The position numbers and the translations under genes are program-made. From Chryseobacterium sediminis (GTDB taxonomy: Bacteria; Bacteroidota; Bacteroidia; Flavobacteriales; Weeksellaceae), in contig NZ_VUNZ01000002.1 of assembly GCF_008386505.1 (NCBI RefSeq), positions 620,001-684,000 on the forward strand: a stretch of DNA of 64,000 nucleotides, written 5' to 3'. Shown here one piece after another: positions 47,172 to 56,773 of the stretch (position 1 is its first letter; every line of letters begins with the position of its first letter). The notes under the pieces were generated by a model. It did no database searches, was not told the origin of the DNA, and worked only from the letters and a program-made list of their open reading frames with translations.

Positions 47172-48557
47172 TTACTCTACTTCTTCAAAGAATTTTTTTA
47201 CTTTTTCCATAAGCGACTGCCCGAAGGTCAATTTCGCCTTTCTGTTCTCCTGTCTTTCATTTTCAAAAGACTGCTGCTCCTGAACAGGTGCTGCCTGCTG
47301 AACCGGCTGAACAGTTTCTGTCTGTACTGAAGCGGTTTCCGGCTTTGGCTGTTCTGCAACAACTTCTATGATTTCATCAGCATTCTGCTTTTTGTCTCTG
47401 ATCTTTAAACTTTCCATCAGTAACCCGATAGACGTAGCAAATTCAGGGCCTTTCAGGTACTGATTTTTATCGTTGGCGATATATTCATTCGCAAAACCGA
47501 TTCTGCTGTCAAAACCTGTGGTATAATTGGCCAGCTGACGAAGATGTTTTAAGTTTGAACCACCACCTGTAAGAACGATTCCGGCAATAAGCTTTTTCTT
47601 TTGTTCAAAAGCTCCATAAGCTTTCAGTTCTGTATTAACCATTTCTAAAACTTCTTCTACTCTTGCATTGATGATCTGTGCTAAAGTTTTTAAAGAAATT
47701 TCTTTGTCCGGTCTGCCGTGAAGCCCCGGAATGGTTACAAAAGTACTGTCTTTTTCTAATTCGGGAACAGCCGAACCGAATTTTACTTTCAGTTGTTCTG
47801 CATGTTTCTCTATAATGGAACAGCCTTCTTTGATATCTTCGGTAATAATTCCGCCTCCGTATGGAATCACACAGGTATGACGGATGATATTATCTTTAAA
47901 TATCGCAATATCTGTTGTACCACCACCAATGTCAACAATCGCAACACCGGCTTCTTTTTCTTCTTTTGTAAGAACAGCTTCTGAAGATGCCAATGGCTCT
48001 AAAGTAAGGGCTTCCATTTCTAATCCGGCTTCACGAACGCATCTGGCAATATTTCTGATGCTGCCCATTTGGCCTACTACAACGTGGAAGTTGGCTTCTA
48101 AACGCTTTCCATGCATTCCGACGGGTTCCTGAATTTCACCTTCGGAATCCACTTTATATTCTTGAGGAAGTACGTGGATAATTTCTTCTCCAGGAAGCAT
48201 AACCAGTTTTTTCACCTGATCTTTTAACGCTTCAATGTCATCGTCTGTAATAAATTTATCAGGATGTTCACGCATAATATAATCGGAGTGCTGCAGAGAA
48301 CGGATGTGTTTTCCTGCAATACCTACCGTAACTTTGCGGATAGGAACACCGGCACTGGATTGTGCTTCGGATACTGCAGCCTTGATTGAATTAATAGTCT
48401 GTGAAATATTATTCACAATACCTTTATGAACACCAAGACTTTTAGCTTTTCCTACACCGAGAACTTCTATTTTCCCGTGTGCATTCCTTCTTCCGACAAT
48501 CGCGACTATCTTTGTTGTCCCGATGTCCAGACCTACTGAATACTCTTGATTTTCCAT
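47172..48557 (-). CDS. ftsA: Cell division protein FtsA
   Basis: Protein of 461 residues of the actin fold: phosphate-1 motif VGLDIGTTKIVAIVG, the SHS2-type 1C insertion with GIAGKHIRSLQHSDYI, VVDIGGGTTDIAIF (phosphate 2) and GIVLTGGGSNLKHL (adenosine). After a Gln/Pro/Val-rich linker (about 385-440), the C-terminus SLMEKVKKFFEEVE is an amphipathic helix for membrane binding. It tethers FtsZ filaments to the inner membrane. It is flanked by ftsQ (87-bp gap) and ftsZ. Confidence 0.96.
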   Translation of the reverse strand: MENQEYSVGLDIGTTKIVAIVGRRNAHGKIEVLGVGKAKSLGVHKGIVNNISQTINSIKAAVSEAQSSAGVPIRKVTVGIAGKHIRSLQHSDYIMREHPDKFITDDDIEALKDQVKKLVMLPGEEIIHVLPQEYKVDSEGEIQEPVGMHGKRLEANFHVVVGQMGSIRNIARCVREAGLEMEALTLEPLASSEAVLTKEEKEAGVAIVDIGGGTTDIAIFKDNIIRHTCVIPYGGGIITEDIKEGCSIIEKHAEQLKVKFGSAVPELEKDSTFVTIPGLHGRPDKEISLKTLAQIINARVEEVLEMVNTELKAYGAFEQKKKLIAGIVLTGGGSNLKHLRQLANYTTGFDSRIGFANEYIANDKNQYLKGPEFATSIGLLMESLKIRDKKQNADEIIEVVAEQPKPETASVQTETVQPVQQAAPVQEQQSFENERQENRKAKLTFGQSLMEKVKKFFEEVE

Positions 48558-48644
48558 TTTTATATCGATTTGATTTTTTCTACTTTTTCCTTTTTTTCTC
48601 TAAGGATAATCTCCTATTTGTGTGTTGAGTGCCCTTGAAAGGAC

Positions 48645-49616
48645 TTATTCTATTTTTACTTTTGCCTTGGGCTTGGACAAGGCCTTAGCAGTTGATTTTT
48701 TCTCTGTTTTTTTCGCCTCTTTTGTATGTGTTTTTGGTTTCGTACTCTCTTTCGGTTTTGCCGGGATGGAGCTTGTTTTTTTGGCTTCGGTTGTCTTTGG
48801 TTTGGTTTCTGTCTTTTTTGCTGCAGCCATTGGGGAAGGCCCCTTTGCCAGTTCTAATTTTCCGGCTTTTAAAATACTGTCGTTCTCTTTAAAATATGGG
48901 TTTAAAGTAGTAACAATCTGATTCTGGTATTTTACTGAAACCATGCTGTACTTCTGTGGATCCTGATATACAAGATATTTTTCCACGAAGGTTTTAAATC
49001 CTTTTACTTTAAAATCAATATTATCCAGGTCTCCAATCTCTACCCGATAATTTCCTTCGCTTGTCAGAAGATTGTAGTTTTCTTTACTTTTTGAAATCCC
49101 AATAAAATATTTTTTACTGAAATCATCTTTATCTATCTTTCCTACCAGTTCTGCCAGTTTTTCATATTCATCCGGCTGTACGTTTCCGGTTACCAGCATG
49201 CATGGATGCGAATATGTTCTTGAAATCGGAAATTCAACTCCTTTTTCATCTACATAAAAATCTTTTCCATCTTTGTTAAGCCTGAAAACAGGAACTCTCT
49301 GTTTGATATCCAGATTCAGTTTTCCGTTCAGGTTCAGATAGACATTGGCACTGTCGACTGCCGGAAGAGAATTGATTCTTTTTTCTAAAGAGGGAATATT
49401 AAGATCACCCACTTTTCCAGAAGGGTTTTCTTTTTTTACAATCTCTCTGATGTCTTTTTCATCAACAAAATAAACCGGAGTTTTTTCACTCATTTTTACA
49501 GAAATCTTATTGTCTGTAATCTGTTGGTGGCTGAATCTCCTCAACGAGAAACTCAGTAACAATCCAAGGATGATTACAGTGACAGCAATTTTTAATATTC
49601 TGTATTTATTTTTCAT
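48645..49616 (-). CDS. ftsQ: Cell division protein FtsQ/DivIB with long basic tail
   Basis: Protein of 323 residues from the ATG at 49616 (MKNKYRILKIAVTVIILG); the TTG at 49634 is rejected. One membrane helix (about 9-26), a short POTRA-like region with VYFVDEKDIREIVKKENPSG, then the FtsQ domain (NLDIKQRVPVFRLNKDGKDFYVDEKG, VTGNVQPDEYEKLAELV). From about 255 on, some 65 residues are Lys/Ala/Pro/Thr-rich and low-complexity, a tail absent from E. coli FtsQ. It bridges FtsA/FtsW/FtsI in the divisome in the periplasm. Confidence 0.93.
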   Translation of the reverse strand: MKNKYRILKIAVTVIILGLLLSFSLRRFSHQQITDNKISVKMSEKTPVYFVDEKDIREIVKKENPSGKVGDLNIPSLEKRINSLPAVDSANVYLNLNGKLNLDIKQRVPVFRLNKDGKDFYVDEKGVEFPISRTYSHPCMLVTGNVQPDEYEKLAELVGKIDKDDFSKKYFIGISKSKENYNLLTSEGNYRVEIGDLDNIDFKVKGFKTFVEKYLVYQDPQKYSMVSVKYQNQIVTTLNPYFKENDSILKAGKLELAKGPSPMAAAKKTETKPKTTEAKKTSSIPAKPKESTKPKTHTKEAKKTEKKSTAKALSKPKAKVKIE

Positions 49617-49659
49617 ATTTTTCTTTAGTCCCAAAGGACGTAAAGCAGTTTTATTTTCT

Positions 49660-50037
49660 TTATAATTTATTTACAACTCGTTTTACTCCATTTTTAAATA
49701 ACATTGAATGGAAGTTTAAAATCATTCCAAGTTTTATATCTGTTATTCTTAAATAATTTAAAATCTGGAAAAAATGATAATCATTAATTTCCTGAACTGC
49801 CTTTATTTCGATTATTACTTTGTTTTCAATTAATAAATCTACTCTGAACGCTTTAGAAATTTTTAACTCTTCATATTCAATGTCAATATTTTTTTGACTT
49901 TCTACATTTAATCCTCTGTTTTTTAGTTCATACACTAAACATTCTTCATATACATTTTCATAAAGTCCAATTCCAAGCGTACGATGTATTTTCATTCCAG
50001 TATTGAAAACAATCTCTGAAATTTCATTTTCTATCAT
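49660..50037 (-). CDS. GxxExxY-family protein (PD-(D/E)XK nuclease-like)
   Basis: Protein of 125 residues with the family motif GIGLYENVYEECL (G-x-x-E-x-x-Y at about 22-28) and VDLLIENKVIIEIKAVQ, which has the Asp...Glu-x-Lys pattern of PD-(D/E)XK nucleases. The family is common in Bacteroidota and other phyla, and its role is unknown. It is not a dcw gene. Here it interrupts the murC-ftsQ junction and is bordered by the nested inverted repeat at 50058-50222, which suggests a late insertion. Confidence 0.88.
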   Translation of the reverse strand: MIENEISEIVFNTGMKIHRTLGIGLYENVYEECLVYELKNRGLNVESQKNIDIEYEELKISKAFRVDLLIENKVIIEIKAVQEINDYHFFQILNYLRITDIKLGMILNFHSMLFKNGVKRVVNKL

Positions 50038-50057
50038 ACATTTTGTGTTTTATTTTT

Positions 50058-50222
50058 AACGCTATGATCGCAAAGTAATCTTATTATTTATCCGTTCGCG
50101 AAGGCGTTTCACTTAGCTACGGCTATAATATCCTTTTTTATCAAATTTGTTATTTTATCATTATTGCTAAGTGAAACGCCTTTGCGAACAAATTCTTATT
50201 CTACCTTTGCGTACACTGCGTT
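50058..50222. repeat. Nested inverted-repeat element, copy 2
   Basis: The outer arms AACGCTATGATCGCAAAG (50058-50075) and CTTTGCGTACACTGCGTT (50205-50222) are complementary at most positions. The inner 24-bp arms at 50094-50117 and 50166-50189 match 23 of 24. The inner word GTGAAACGCCTTTGCGA is shared with 32469-32485. The element fills the gap between murC and the GxxExxY gene. Confidence 0.8.
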
Positions 50223-50236
50223 TATACTTAATATAT

Positions 50237-51595
50237 TCAAATTTTCTCTATCCATTCACAGATAGGATCATACAGGGTATCTATATTTCCTGCGCCTACG
50301 GTAAGAAGGATATCAAAATCTTTTTCTTTTATTTTTTCAAAAGCATCGGATAATGTTGATACTTCTTTTTTATCTAATGTTACTTTGTCCAGCAGCCAGC
50401 TTGAAGTAATTCCTTCAAAGTTCTCCTGAAGTTCTCTTGCAGGGTAAATATCAAGCAGAATAAGCTCATCTGCTTTGCTTAAACTTTCTGCAAACCCGTC
50501 CGCGAAATCTCTTGTTCTGCTGAAAAGGTGGGGCTGGAATACCACTGTTATTTTTTTATCGGGGTAAAATGTTCTGATTGAACCCATTACAGCATTGATC
50601 TCTGTAGGGTGGTGGGCGTAATCATCAATATAAATCTTACCGTTTTGATAAATATGTTTGGTGTATCTTCTTTTAATTCCTTTAAAATTGGCAATAGCTT
50701 TTTTCAGCGTATCAAAATCTGCGCCTAAATTATGCAGAATAGCCAGTGCTGCAGTAGCATTCTCCACATTATGGATTCCCGGAATTTCCCACACAAAATC
50801 CTTTATTGTTTCAGTAGGAGTATGGAAGTCAAAATAAATTTTATCATGATCCATACGCAGGTTGTCAGAATAGTAATCAGCAGGCTCATTGACAGCATAT
50901 GTTTGATGTTCTCTGCCAATTTCAACTCCTTTTCTTACAAAGAGCTGTTTATCTTGAGGTACTAAAGCTGCAAACTGTCTGAATCCTTCTTCAATATGGC
51001 TCTTATCTCCATAAATATCCAGGTGGTCTGCATCTGTTGATGTTACCACAGCCCAATCCGGAGAAAGGTTCAGGAAGCTTCTGTCATATTCATCTGCCTC
51101 TACCACAGAATAAGTAGATCCGTTGTATAGAAAGTTGGATTTAAAGTTTTCAGAGATTCCTCCTAAAAAGCATGAGAAAGGCAGGTCTGCTTCTTTGCAT
51201 AAATGGGCCACAAGGGTAGACGTAGTTGTCTTTCCATGAGTTCCTGCTATAGCAATACAGTCTGTATTTTCAGTAATTAATCCTAAAACTTTGGCTCTTT
51301 TTAAAACTTCAAACTGATTTTGGTTGAAATAATCTAAGATTCCAAGTGTTTTGATGGCAGGAGTATAAATGACCAATGTATCCTCTTTCTGAAGAGAGGT
51401 TACCCTTTCATCAATAACGTCTTCAAAAACAATATCAATTCCTTCATTCATCAGATTCTGAGTCAGTTTTGTATTGGTTTTGTCATAGCCCAATACTTTT
51501 TTTCCGGATGCATTGAAATAGCGCGCTAATGCACTCATTCCGATACCTCCGATTCCAACGAAGTAAAAAGTCTGATATGTTTGTAAAATGTTCAT
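50237..51595 (-). CDS. murC: UDP-N-acetylmuramate--L-alanine ligase MurC
   Basis: Protein of 452 residues from the ATG at 51595 (MNILQTYQTFYFVGIGGIGMS). An ATG at 51622 would add nine residues from a repeat-like stretch and is less likely. N-terminal Rossmann domain with FVGIGGIGMSALA, central ATPase with IAGTHGKTTTSTLVAHL and VVEADEYDRSFLNLSP, and C-terminal DDYAHHPTEI and FQPHLFSRTRDF. It adds L-Ala to UDP-MurNAc in the cytoplasm, the first peptide step of peptidoglycan synthesis. It lies between murG and the inserted GxxExxY gene. Confidence 0.96.
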   Translation of the reverse strand: MNILQTYQTFYFVGIGGIGMSALARYFNASGKKVLGYDKTNTKLTQNLMNEGIDIVFEDVIDERVTSLQKEDTLVIYTPAIKTLGILDYFNQNQFEVLKRAKVLGLITENTDCIAIAGTHGKTTTSTLVAHLCKEADLPFSCFLGGISENFKSNFLYNGSTYSVVEADEYDRSFLNLSPDWAVVTSTDADHLDIYGDKSHIEEGFRQFAALVPQDKQLFVRKGVEIGREHQTYAVNEPADYYSDNLRMDHDKIYFDFHTPTETIKDFVWEIPGIHNVENATAALAILHNLGADFDTLKKAIANFKGIKRRYTKHIYQNGKIYIDDYAHHPTEINAVMGSIRTFYPDKKITVVFQPHLFSRTRDFADGFAESLSKADELILLDIYPARELQENFEGITSSWLLDKVTLDKKEVSTLSDAFEKIKEKDFDILLTVGAGNIDTLYDPICEWIEKI

Positions 51596-51676
51596 TCCTT
51601 TGTTTTGTATTGTTGTATTCATGTATCATGTATTCATGAGTTTTGTTATCATTAATACATTTTACAATGGTACTTT

Positions 51677-52774
51677 TTACAGTTTATTAAATATTTCGTC
51701 TACAATCTCTTTTGCGGCGTTTGGCTTGGCAAAATATTTCAGATTGGCAGACATTTCTTGTCTTACACTTTCATTTTCGCAGATTTCTGACAATGTATTC
51801 CAGAACTTTTCCTGCATTTCAGAGTCTTTTACCATTCTGGCTGCATTTTTTTCAACCAGATTCATGGCATTTTTAGTTTGGTGGTCTTCCGCTGCAAAAG
51901 GGAAAGGCACCAAAAGCACCGGTTTTTGTGCTACAGCCAGCTCTGAAATGGCAATAGCTCCGGCTCTAGAAACGATGATATCAGCTGCAGAATAGGCCAG
52001 TTCCATATCTTTGATAAATTCAAGGATCTGAATATTACGTGTGTCCGTATCTTTTGTTTCGTTGACAATATCTTTATAATCAAGCTTTCCTGTCTGCCAG
52101 ATCAGCTGATAATCTTTATCTGCAATTTGTTTTAAATGAGATCTCCATGCATTGTTCAGAGTTCTGGAGCCTAAAGAACCTCCTACCGAAAGAATTGTAA
52201 GCTTGTCTTTATTCAATCCCATTTTTTCTTTTGCCTGAGCGGTGTCCTGCATTCCTGAAACGATGTTTTCACGAATAGGATTTCCCAGGAATGTTATTTT
52301 CTCTGCCGGAAAGCCTTCTACTTTTGGATAGGCTGTAAAAACGGCTTTAGCTTTCTTGCTTAAAATTTTGTTGGTTACTCCCGCATGTGCATTCTGTTCT
52401 TGTATGAAAATAGGAATTCCCATTTTGCTTGCTTCATAAAGAGCGGGTCCGCTGGCAAATCCTCCAGTTCCTACTGCAAAATCAGGAGCGAAGTTTTTGA
52501 TAATCCTTTTAGATTTTGATAAGCTTTTCAGAATTTTGAAAGGCAATCCTAGGTTGGATAACAGATTTCCTCTGTCGATTCCTGCAATATCAATTCCCTC
52601 AATTTTATAGCCGGCCTGTGGAACTTTTTCCATTTCCATTTTTCCGTTGGCACCAATGAACAAAAATTCTGCATCAGGAAATCTCTTTCTGATCTCATCA
52701 GCAATGGCAATAGCCGGGAAGATATGTCCTCCTGTTCCTCCGCCAGATAATACTATTTTTAATTTTTTGTCCAT
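51677..52774 (-). CDS. murG: Lipid II synthase MurG
   Basis: Protein of 365 residues, a GT28 glycosyltransferase at the inner face of the membrane that adds GlcNAc to lipid I. N-terminal glycine-rich loop VLSGGGTGGHIFPAIAIAD, acceptor-binding GTGGFASGPAL (second G-loop), SVGGSLGSRTLN at the domain junction, and the UDP-GlcNAc site SRAGAIAISELAVAQKPVLLVPFPFAAEDHQ. It begins 1 bp after the ftsW stop, so the two are coupled. Confidence 0.96.
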   Translation of the reverse strand: MDKKLKIVLSGGGTGGHIFPAIAIADEIRKRFPDAEFLFIGANGKMEMEKVPQAGYKIEGIDIAGIDRGNLLSNLGLPFKILKSLSKSKRIIKNFAPDFAVGTGGFASGPALYEASKMGIPIFIQEQNAHAGVTNKILSKKAKAVFTAYPKVEGFPAEKITFLGNPIRENIVSGMQDTAQAKEKMGLNKDKLTILSVGGSLGSRTLNNAWRSHLKQIADKDYQLIWQTGKLDYKDIVNETKDTDTRNIQILEFIKDMELAYSAADIIVSRAGAIAISELAVAQKPVLLVPFPFAAEDHQTKNAMNLVEKNAARMVKDSEMQEKFWNTLSEICENESVRQEMSANLKYFAKPNAAKEIVDEIFNKL

Positions 52775-52775
52775 T

Positions 52776-54014
52776 TTAAGCGATATCGTTTATTTCTGCT
52801 ATACTTTGTTTTTTGCCCATTCCTTCTTCGTCATAAATCTGAATCCTTGAGCTTATATTTAAAATAATACCTAACTGTAAGTAGGTTACCAGCATTGAGG
52901 TTCCTCCGTAACTTATCAAAGGCAGTGGCTGTCCTGTTACAGGGATCAGATTCACCGCAACGGCTATATTTACCGAAAGCTGAATGAAAATCATTACCCC
53001 GAGGCTGAGTACAAGCAGCGATCCGAAAAATGCCGGCATCTTACTGGCAATCATCACAATCCTTATCATCATAATCAGGTATAAACTGATCAGAAAAGCT
53101 GCTCCAATCACTCCATATTCTTCTACAATCACCGCGAAGATAAAGTCGGAGGCAGACTGTGGAAGCATTTGCTTCAATGCACTTTTTCCTGGTCCCATTC
53201 CGGTAATACCACCATGTACGATGGCTGCTTTGGCCTGCATTACCTGATAGTTTTTTGCTTTTACACTCTCGTCATCTACATCGGCAGATTTTGCTTTGCT
53301 TGAGGTAAATGTTTCTACACGGCTCATCCATGTGTGAACACGGTTTCCGCCAATCATATTAGTATTCAGAGCTATTAATAAAAATAAAACAATGGCTACA
53401 AATGAGGCAGAAATAAATCCTGCAATGTATTTCCAGTGAAGCTGGCCTATGACAAGAACCACTACGGAAACCATTAGAATCATTAATGCCGTGGAACCAT
53501 TATCCTTTGCTACCAACACGAAAACAAGAAGAATAGGTCCGAAAATATACATGATATTCTCTATCGGGAGCCTCTCTCTTGTGATCTTTTTGGTTAAATA
53601 TCTACACAGATAGATGATTAGCATTAAAAAGGCAAATGATGAAGGCTGGAATGAAATTGGTGTTCCCGGGATTTTCAACCATCTGGAAGCACTGGCTCCG
53701 TCAATGGTCTGCCCGGTAAACATGGTGACAATCAACAGAACAATCATAAGGCCGAGCAGGATACTGCTGAGCTTTCCGATATATTCATATTTTATAGTTC
53801 CTACCAGTCTCATAATTGCTAAGCCCAAGACTACAAAGAACATGTGCTTGATAACGTGACCAGTTGTAGTTCCGTTATTGACAATGTATTCAAGATTTGA
53901 ACTTGCAGAGTATACAGGGAAAATAGAGAAGATGGAGATCACAAGGATGACCATCCAAAGTACTTTATCGCCCTTTAGAAATTCAAATCTGTTTTCTGTG
54001 TTCTGTTCGTCCAT
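52776..54014 (-). CDS. ftsW: SEDS peptidoglycan polymerase FtsW
   Basis: Protein of 412 residues with about ten membrane helices of the SEDS family. Motifs include FQPSSFAFLMLIIYL, VAKDNGSTALMI, the extracellular loop KSALKQMLPQSASDFIFAVIVEEYGVIGA and the ending VTGQPLPLISYGGTSM. It polymerises lipid II glycan strands at the division site with the class B PBP encoded nearby. It is followed after 1 bp by murG. Confidence 0.95.
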   Translation of the reverse strand: MDEQNTENRFEFLKGDKVLWMVILVISIFSIFPVYSASSNLEYIVNNGTTTGHVIKHMFFVVLGLAIMRLVGTIKYEYIGKLSSILLGLMIVLLIVTMFTGQTIDGASASRWLKIPGTPISFQPSSFAFLMLIIYLCRYLTKKITRERLPIENIMYIFGPILLVFVLVAKDNGSTALMILMVSVVVLVIGQLHWKYIAGFISASFVAIVLFLLIALNTNMIGGNRVHTWMSRVETFTSSKAKSADVDDESVKAKNYQVMQAKAAIVHGGITGMGPGKSALKQMLPQSASDFIFAVIVEEYGVIGAAFLISLYLIMMIRIVMIASKMPAFFGSLLVLSLGVMIFIQLSVNIAVAVNLIPVTGQPLPLISYGGTSMLVTYLQLGIILNISSRIQIYDEEGMGKKQSIAEINDIA

Positions 54015-54056
54015 AATTTTGTATTGATGTATAATGTACTTTGTACAAAAAACATT

Positions 54057-55382
54057 TTACTTTAATACCTGCTCCTTAAACTGGCGCCCTCTGTCTTCAT
54101 AGCTTTTGAACAAGTCAAAGCTTGCACAACATGGAGATAGTAAAACGGTATCTCCTTTTTTAGCCAGTGATTTTGAAATTCTCACGGCTTCCTCCATGCT
54201 TGAAGTATCATAAATAACTTCTTTTTTGTCTTTAAAGAAATCTATAATCTTCTTATTATCAATTCCAAGGCATACAATGGCCTTCACTTTTCTTTTGACT
54301 AAATCTTCAATTTCGGTATAGTCATTTCCTTTATCTAATCCACCAACAATCCATACGGTTGGTGTTTTCATACTTTCCAAAGCATAATAAGTAGCATTCA
54401 CATTGGTTGCTTTACTGTCATTGATGTATTTTACATGATCAATCTCAGTCACCAATTCCAGTCTGTGTTCTACAGCCTGGAATGTCATCAGTGAATGTCT
54501 GATGCTTTCATTGTTGATTTTTAATATCTTACCTGCAATAGATGCCGCTAAGCTGTTGGCTACATTGTGATTTCCCAACAGAGACAATTCGTCAACTTTC
54601 ATTGAGAATTCATCTTTCATTTTTACCACAATTTCATCTTCATTCACAAAACCTCCTTCAGATAATTTCTCTTTTGTTGAGAAAGGAACCATTTTAGCTT
54701 TTATTTCAAGCTTTTCAAGAAGATTTTTGCTCATTTCATCATCTTTGTTGTAGATGAAGAAATTATCATTTTCCTGATTTTCAGTGATTCTGAATTTTGC
54801 CAAAGCATATTCTTCATAGTTGTAGTTGTACTGATCCAGATGATCCTGGGACAGATTCAACAGTAAAGAAATATAAGGTCTGAAATTCTGAATATCATCC
54901 AGCTGGAAAGAGCTTACTTCCAATACATAATATTCATGGTTTTCATCTGCCACCTGCTTGGCAAAGCTGTAGCCGATATTTCCTCCTAAACCTACATTCA
55001 ATCCGTCGTTTTTCAGGATGTAGTAGATCAGGGAAGTTGTTGTTGTTTTTCCGTTGCTTCCGGTAATGGCAATGATCTTTGCGTCTGTAAATTCAGAAGC
55101 AAATTCAATTTCAGAGGAAAGTCTGATTCCTTTTTCATGAATTTTATGAATGATCTCCGCTTTTTTCGGAATTCCCGGGCTTTTTACGATCCAGTCAGCA
55201 TTTAAAATCCTTTCTTCATCGTGGTTACCTTCTTCAAATTCAATTTCATTATCGGTAAGAAACTGCTTATAGTTATCCTTAATAGCTCCTTTATCTGAAA
55301 GAAATACTTCCAGACCTTTCTTTTTTGCCAAATAAGCAGCACCGCATCCGCTTTCTCCACCTCCTAAAACAACTATTTTCAT
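54057..55382 (-). CDS. murD: UDP-N-acetylmuramoyl-L-alanine--D-glutamate ligase MurD
   Basis: Protein of 441 residues. VVLGGGESGCGAAYLAKKKGL in the UDP-binding domain, ATPase P-loop ITGSNGKTTTTSLIYYIL, LEVSSFQLDDI with the metal-binding Glu, HRLELV and NDSKATNVNATYYAL, and the C-terminal LSPCCASFDLFKSYEDRGRQFK characteristic of MurD. It adds D-Glu to UDP-MurNAc-L-Ala. It is separated from ftsW by 42 bp and from mraY by a 60-bp gap with an inverted repeat. Confidence 0.96.
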   Translation of the reverse strand: MKIVVLGGGESGCGAAYLAKKKGLEVFLSDKGAIKDNYKQFLTDNEIEFEEGNHDEERILNADWIVKSPGIPKKAEIIHKIHEKGIRLSSEIEFASEFTDAKIIAITGSNGKTTTTSLIYYILKNDGLNVGLGGNIGYSFAKQVADENHEYYVLEVSSFQLDDIQNFRPYISLLLNLSQDHLDQYNYNYEEYALAKFRITENQENDNFFIYNKDDEMSKNLLEKLEIKAKMVPFSTKEKLSEGGFVNEDEIVVKMKDEFSMKVDELSLLGNHNVANSLAASIAGKILKINNESIRHSLMTFQAVEHRLELVTEIDHVKYINDSKATNVNATYYALESMKTPTVWIVGGLDKGNDYTEIEDLVKRKVKAIVCLGIDNKKIIDFFKDKKEVIYDTSSMEEAVRISKSLAKKGDTVLLSPCCASFDLFKSYEDRGRQFKEQVLK

Positions 55383-55387
55383 ATTAT

Positions 55388-55440
55388 AAAAGCTTTATGC
55401 TATAGGCTTTAAGCTTTAAGCTTATTGCTACAGCTTTTAA
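55388..55440. repeat. Inverted repeat between murD and mraY
   Basis: AAAGCTTTATGCTATAGGC and GCTTTAAGCTTTAAGC words with a later GCTACAGCTTTTA form short inverted repeats related to the unit at 45087-45165. Confidence 0.45.
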
Positions 55441-55442
55441 TT

Positions 55443-56684
55443 TTATCTCATTTTTAGTGTGATCAGACATACAATCGCCAATATTACCCCGATGATGATC
55501 ATTCTGTTCACGATTTTACTTTCGTGGAAACCTTCTTTCTGATAATGATGGTGTAATGGTGACATTTTGAATAGTCTATTGTTTTGGGCATATTCCAACC
55601 CGTATTTTCTTTTTCTGTATTTGAAAACAACTACCTGAAGCATTACAGATACGTTTTCAATTAAGAAGATTCCGCATAATACAGGAATCAGCAATTCTTT
55701 TCTTAAAATAATGGCTAAAACAGCAATTACTCCTCCCAGCATCAAACTTCCGGTATCTCCCATGAAAACCTGTGCCGGATAGGTGTTGTACCAGAAGAAT
55801 CCGATCACTGCTCCTACCATTGCCACGGCAAAAATGGTGGTTTCTCCCATATTCGGAAGGAACATAATATTAAGGTAATCTGCAAAGATGATGTTTCCTG
55901 AAAGATAAGCGAAGAGCGCCAGTGTGAGCAGTATAATGGCACTGGTTCCGGCTGCGAGACCATCAATTCCATCCGTGATATTGGCTCCGTTTGAAACAGC
56001 TGTTACAATGAAGATCACAATGGGAATAAAGACAATCCATGCCCACTCATGGGCATCTTTATCATTCATCCAAAATAAAATTCCGCTATAATCGAACTCA
56101 TTATTTTTTGCAAAAGGTACGGTAGAAACAGTAATTTTTTCTGTAGGCATAAAGTTTTGTTCTACATTGTTTCTGTTGACTACTTTAGCATCTGCATATT
56201 TTCTTTTAACAGTAATATCCGGGTGGAAATACATTGTAATTCCGACAATTAGCCCTAGACCAACTTGTCCTACAATTTTAAATTTACCGCTTAATCCGTC
56301 TTTGTTTTTTTTGATTTTCTTTAAATAATCATCAAGGAAACCAATTGCCCCCATCCAAAACATGGAAACCAGCAGCAGAACAATATACACATTGGTAATC
56401 CTTGTAAACAGCAATACCGGGATGATGGTTGCCAAAATGATGATGAGACCTCCCATGGTAGGAGTTCCTTCTTTTTGTTTCTGGCCATCTAATCCTAAGT
56501 CACGTACCAATTCTCCCATTTGTTTTGTTCTCAGGTAATTGATTACTCTTTTTCCGTAGACAAGAGCAATAATCAAAGAGAATAATACAGCCATTCCGGC
56601 ACGGAAGGAAATGTATTTCAACAATCCTAATCCGGGAACGTGAATTCCATGGTTGGTTAGATATTCGTATAGATAGTATAGCAT
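55443..56684 (-). CDS. mraY: Phospho-MurNAc-pentapeptide transferase MraY
   Basis: Protein of 413 residues, longer than E. coli MraY (360), with about ten membrane helices. Catalytic motifs are [19 protein letters not shown] (Asp dyad), [14 protein letters not shown] and the HHHYQ segment [15 protein letters not shown] hydrophilic insert at about 160-215 ([16 protein letters not shown] onward) is typical of Bacteroidota. It makes lipid I from undecaprenyl phosphate and UDP-MurNAc-pentapeptide in the inner membrane. Confidence 0.96.
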   Translation of the reverse strand: MLYYLYEYLTNHGIHVPGLGLLKYISFRAGMAVLFSLIIALVYGKRVINYLRTKQMGELVRDLGLDGQKQKEGTPTMGGLIIILATIIPVLLFTRITNVYIVLLLVSMFWMGAIGFLDDYLKKIKKNKDGLSGKFKIVGQVGLGLIVGITMYFHPDITVKRKYADAKVVNRNNVEQNFMPTEKITVSTVPFAKNNEFDYSGILFWMNDKDAHEWAWIVFIPIVIFIVTAVSNGANITDGIDGLAAGTSAIILLTLALFAYLSGNIIFADYLNIMFLPNMGETTIFAVAMVGAVIGFFWYNTYPAQVFMGDTGSLMLGGVIAVLAIILRKELLIPVLCGIFLIENVSVMLQVVVFKYRKRKYGLEYAQNNRLFKMSPLHHHYQKEGFHESKIVNRMIIIGVILAIVCLITLKMR

Positions 56685-56697
56685 GTTTATTTCATTT

Positions 56698-56770
56698 AAA
56701 GATTAAGAAATTAAGGTATTTAGAAATTCTTATTGTCTTAATTCCAGAATTTCTAAATCTTTTAATTTAA
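56698..56770. repeat. Inverted repeat between mraY and murE
   Basis: ATTTAGAAATTCT and AGAATTTCTAAAT are exact complements (13 bp) around a 15-nt centre, with AATTAAGG / CTTTTAATT outside. Confidence 0.6.
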
Positions 56771-56773
56771 AAT

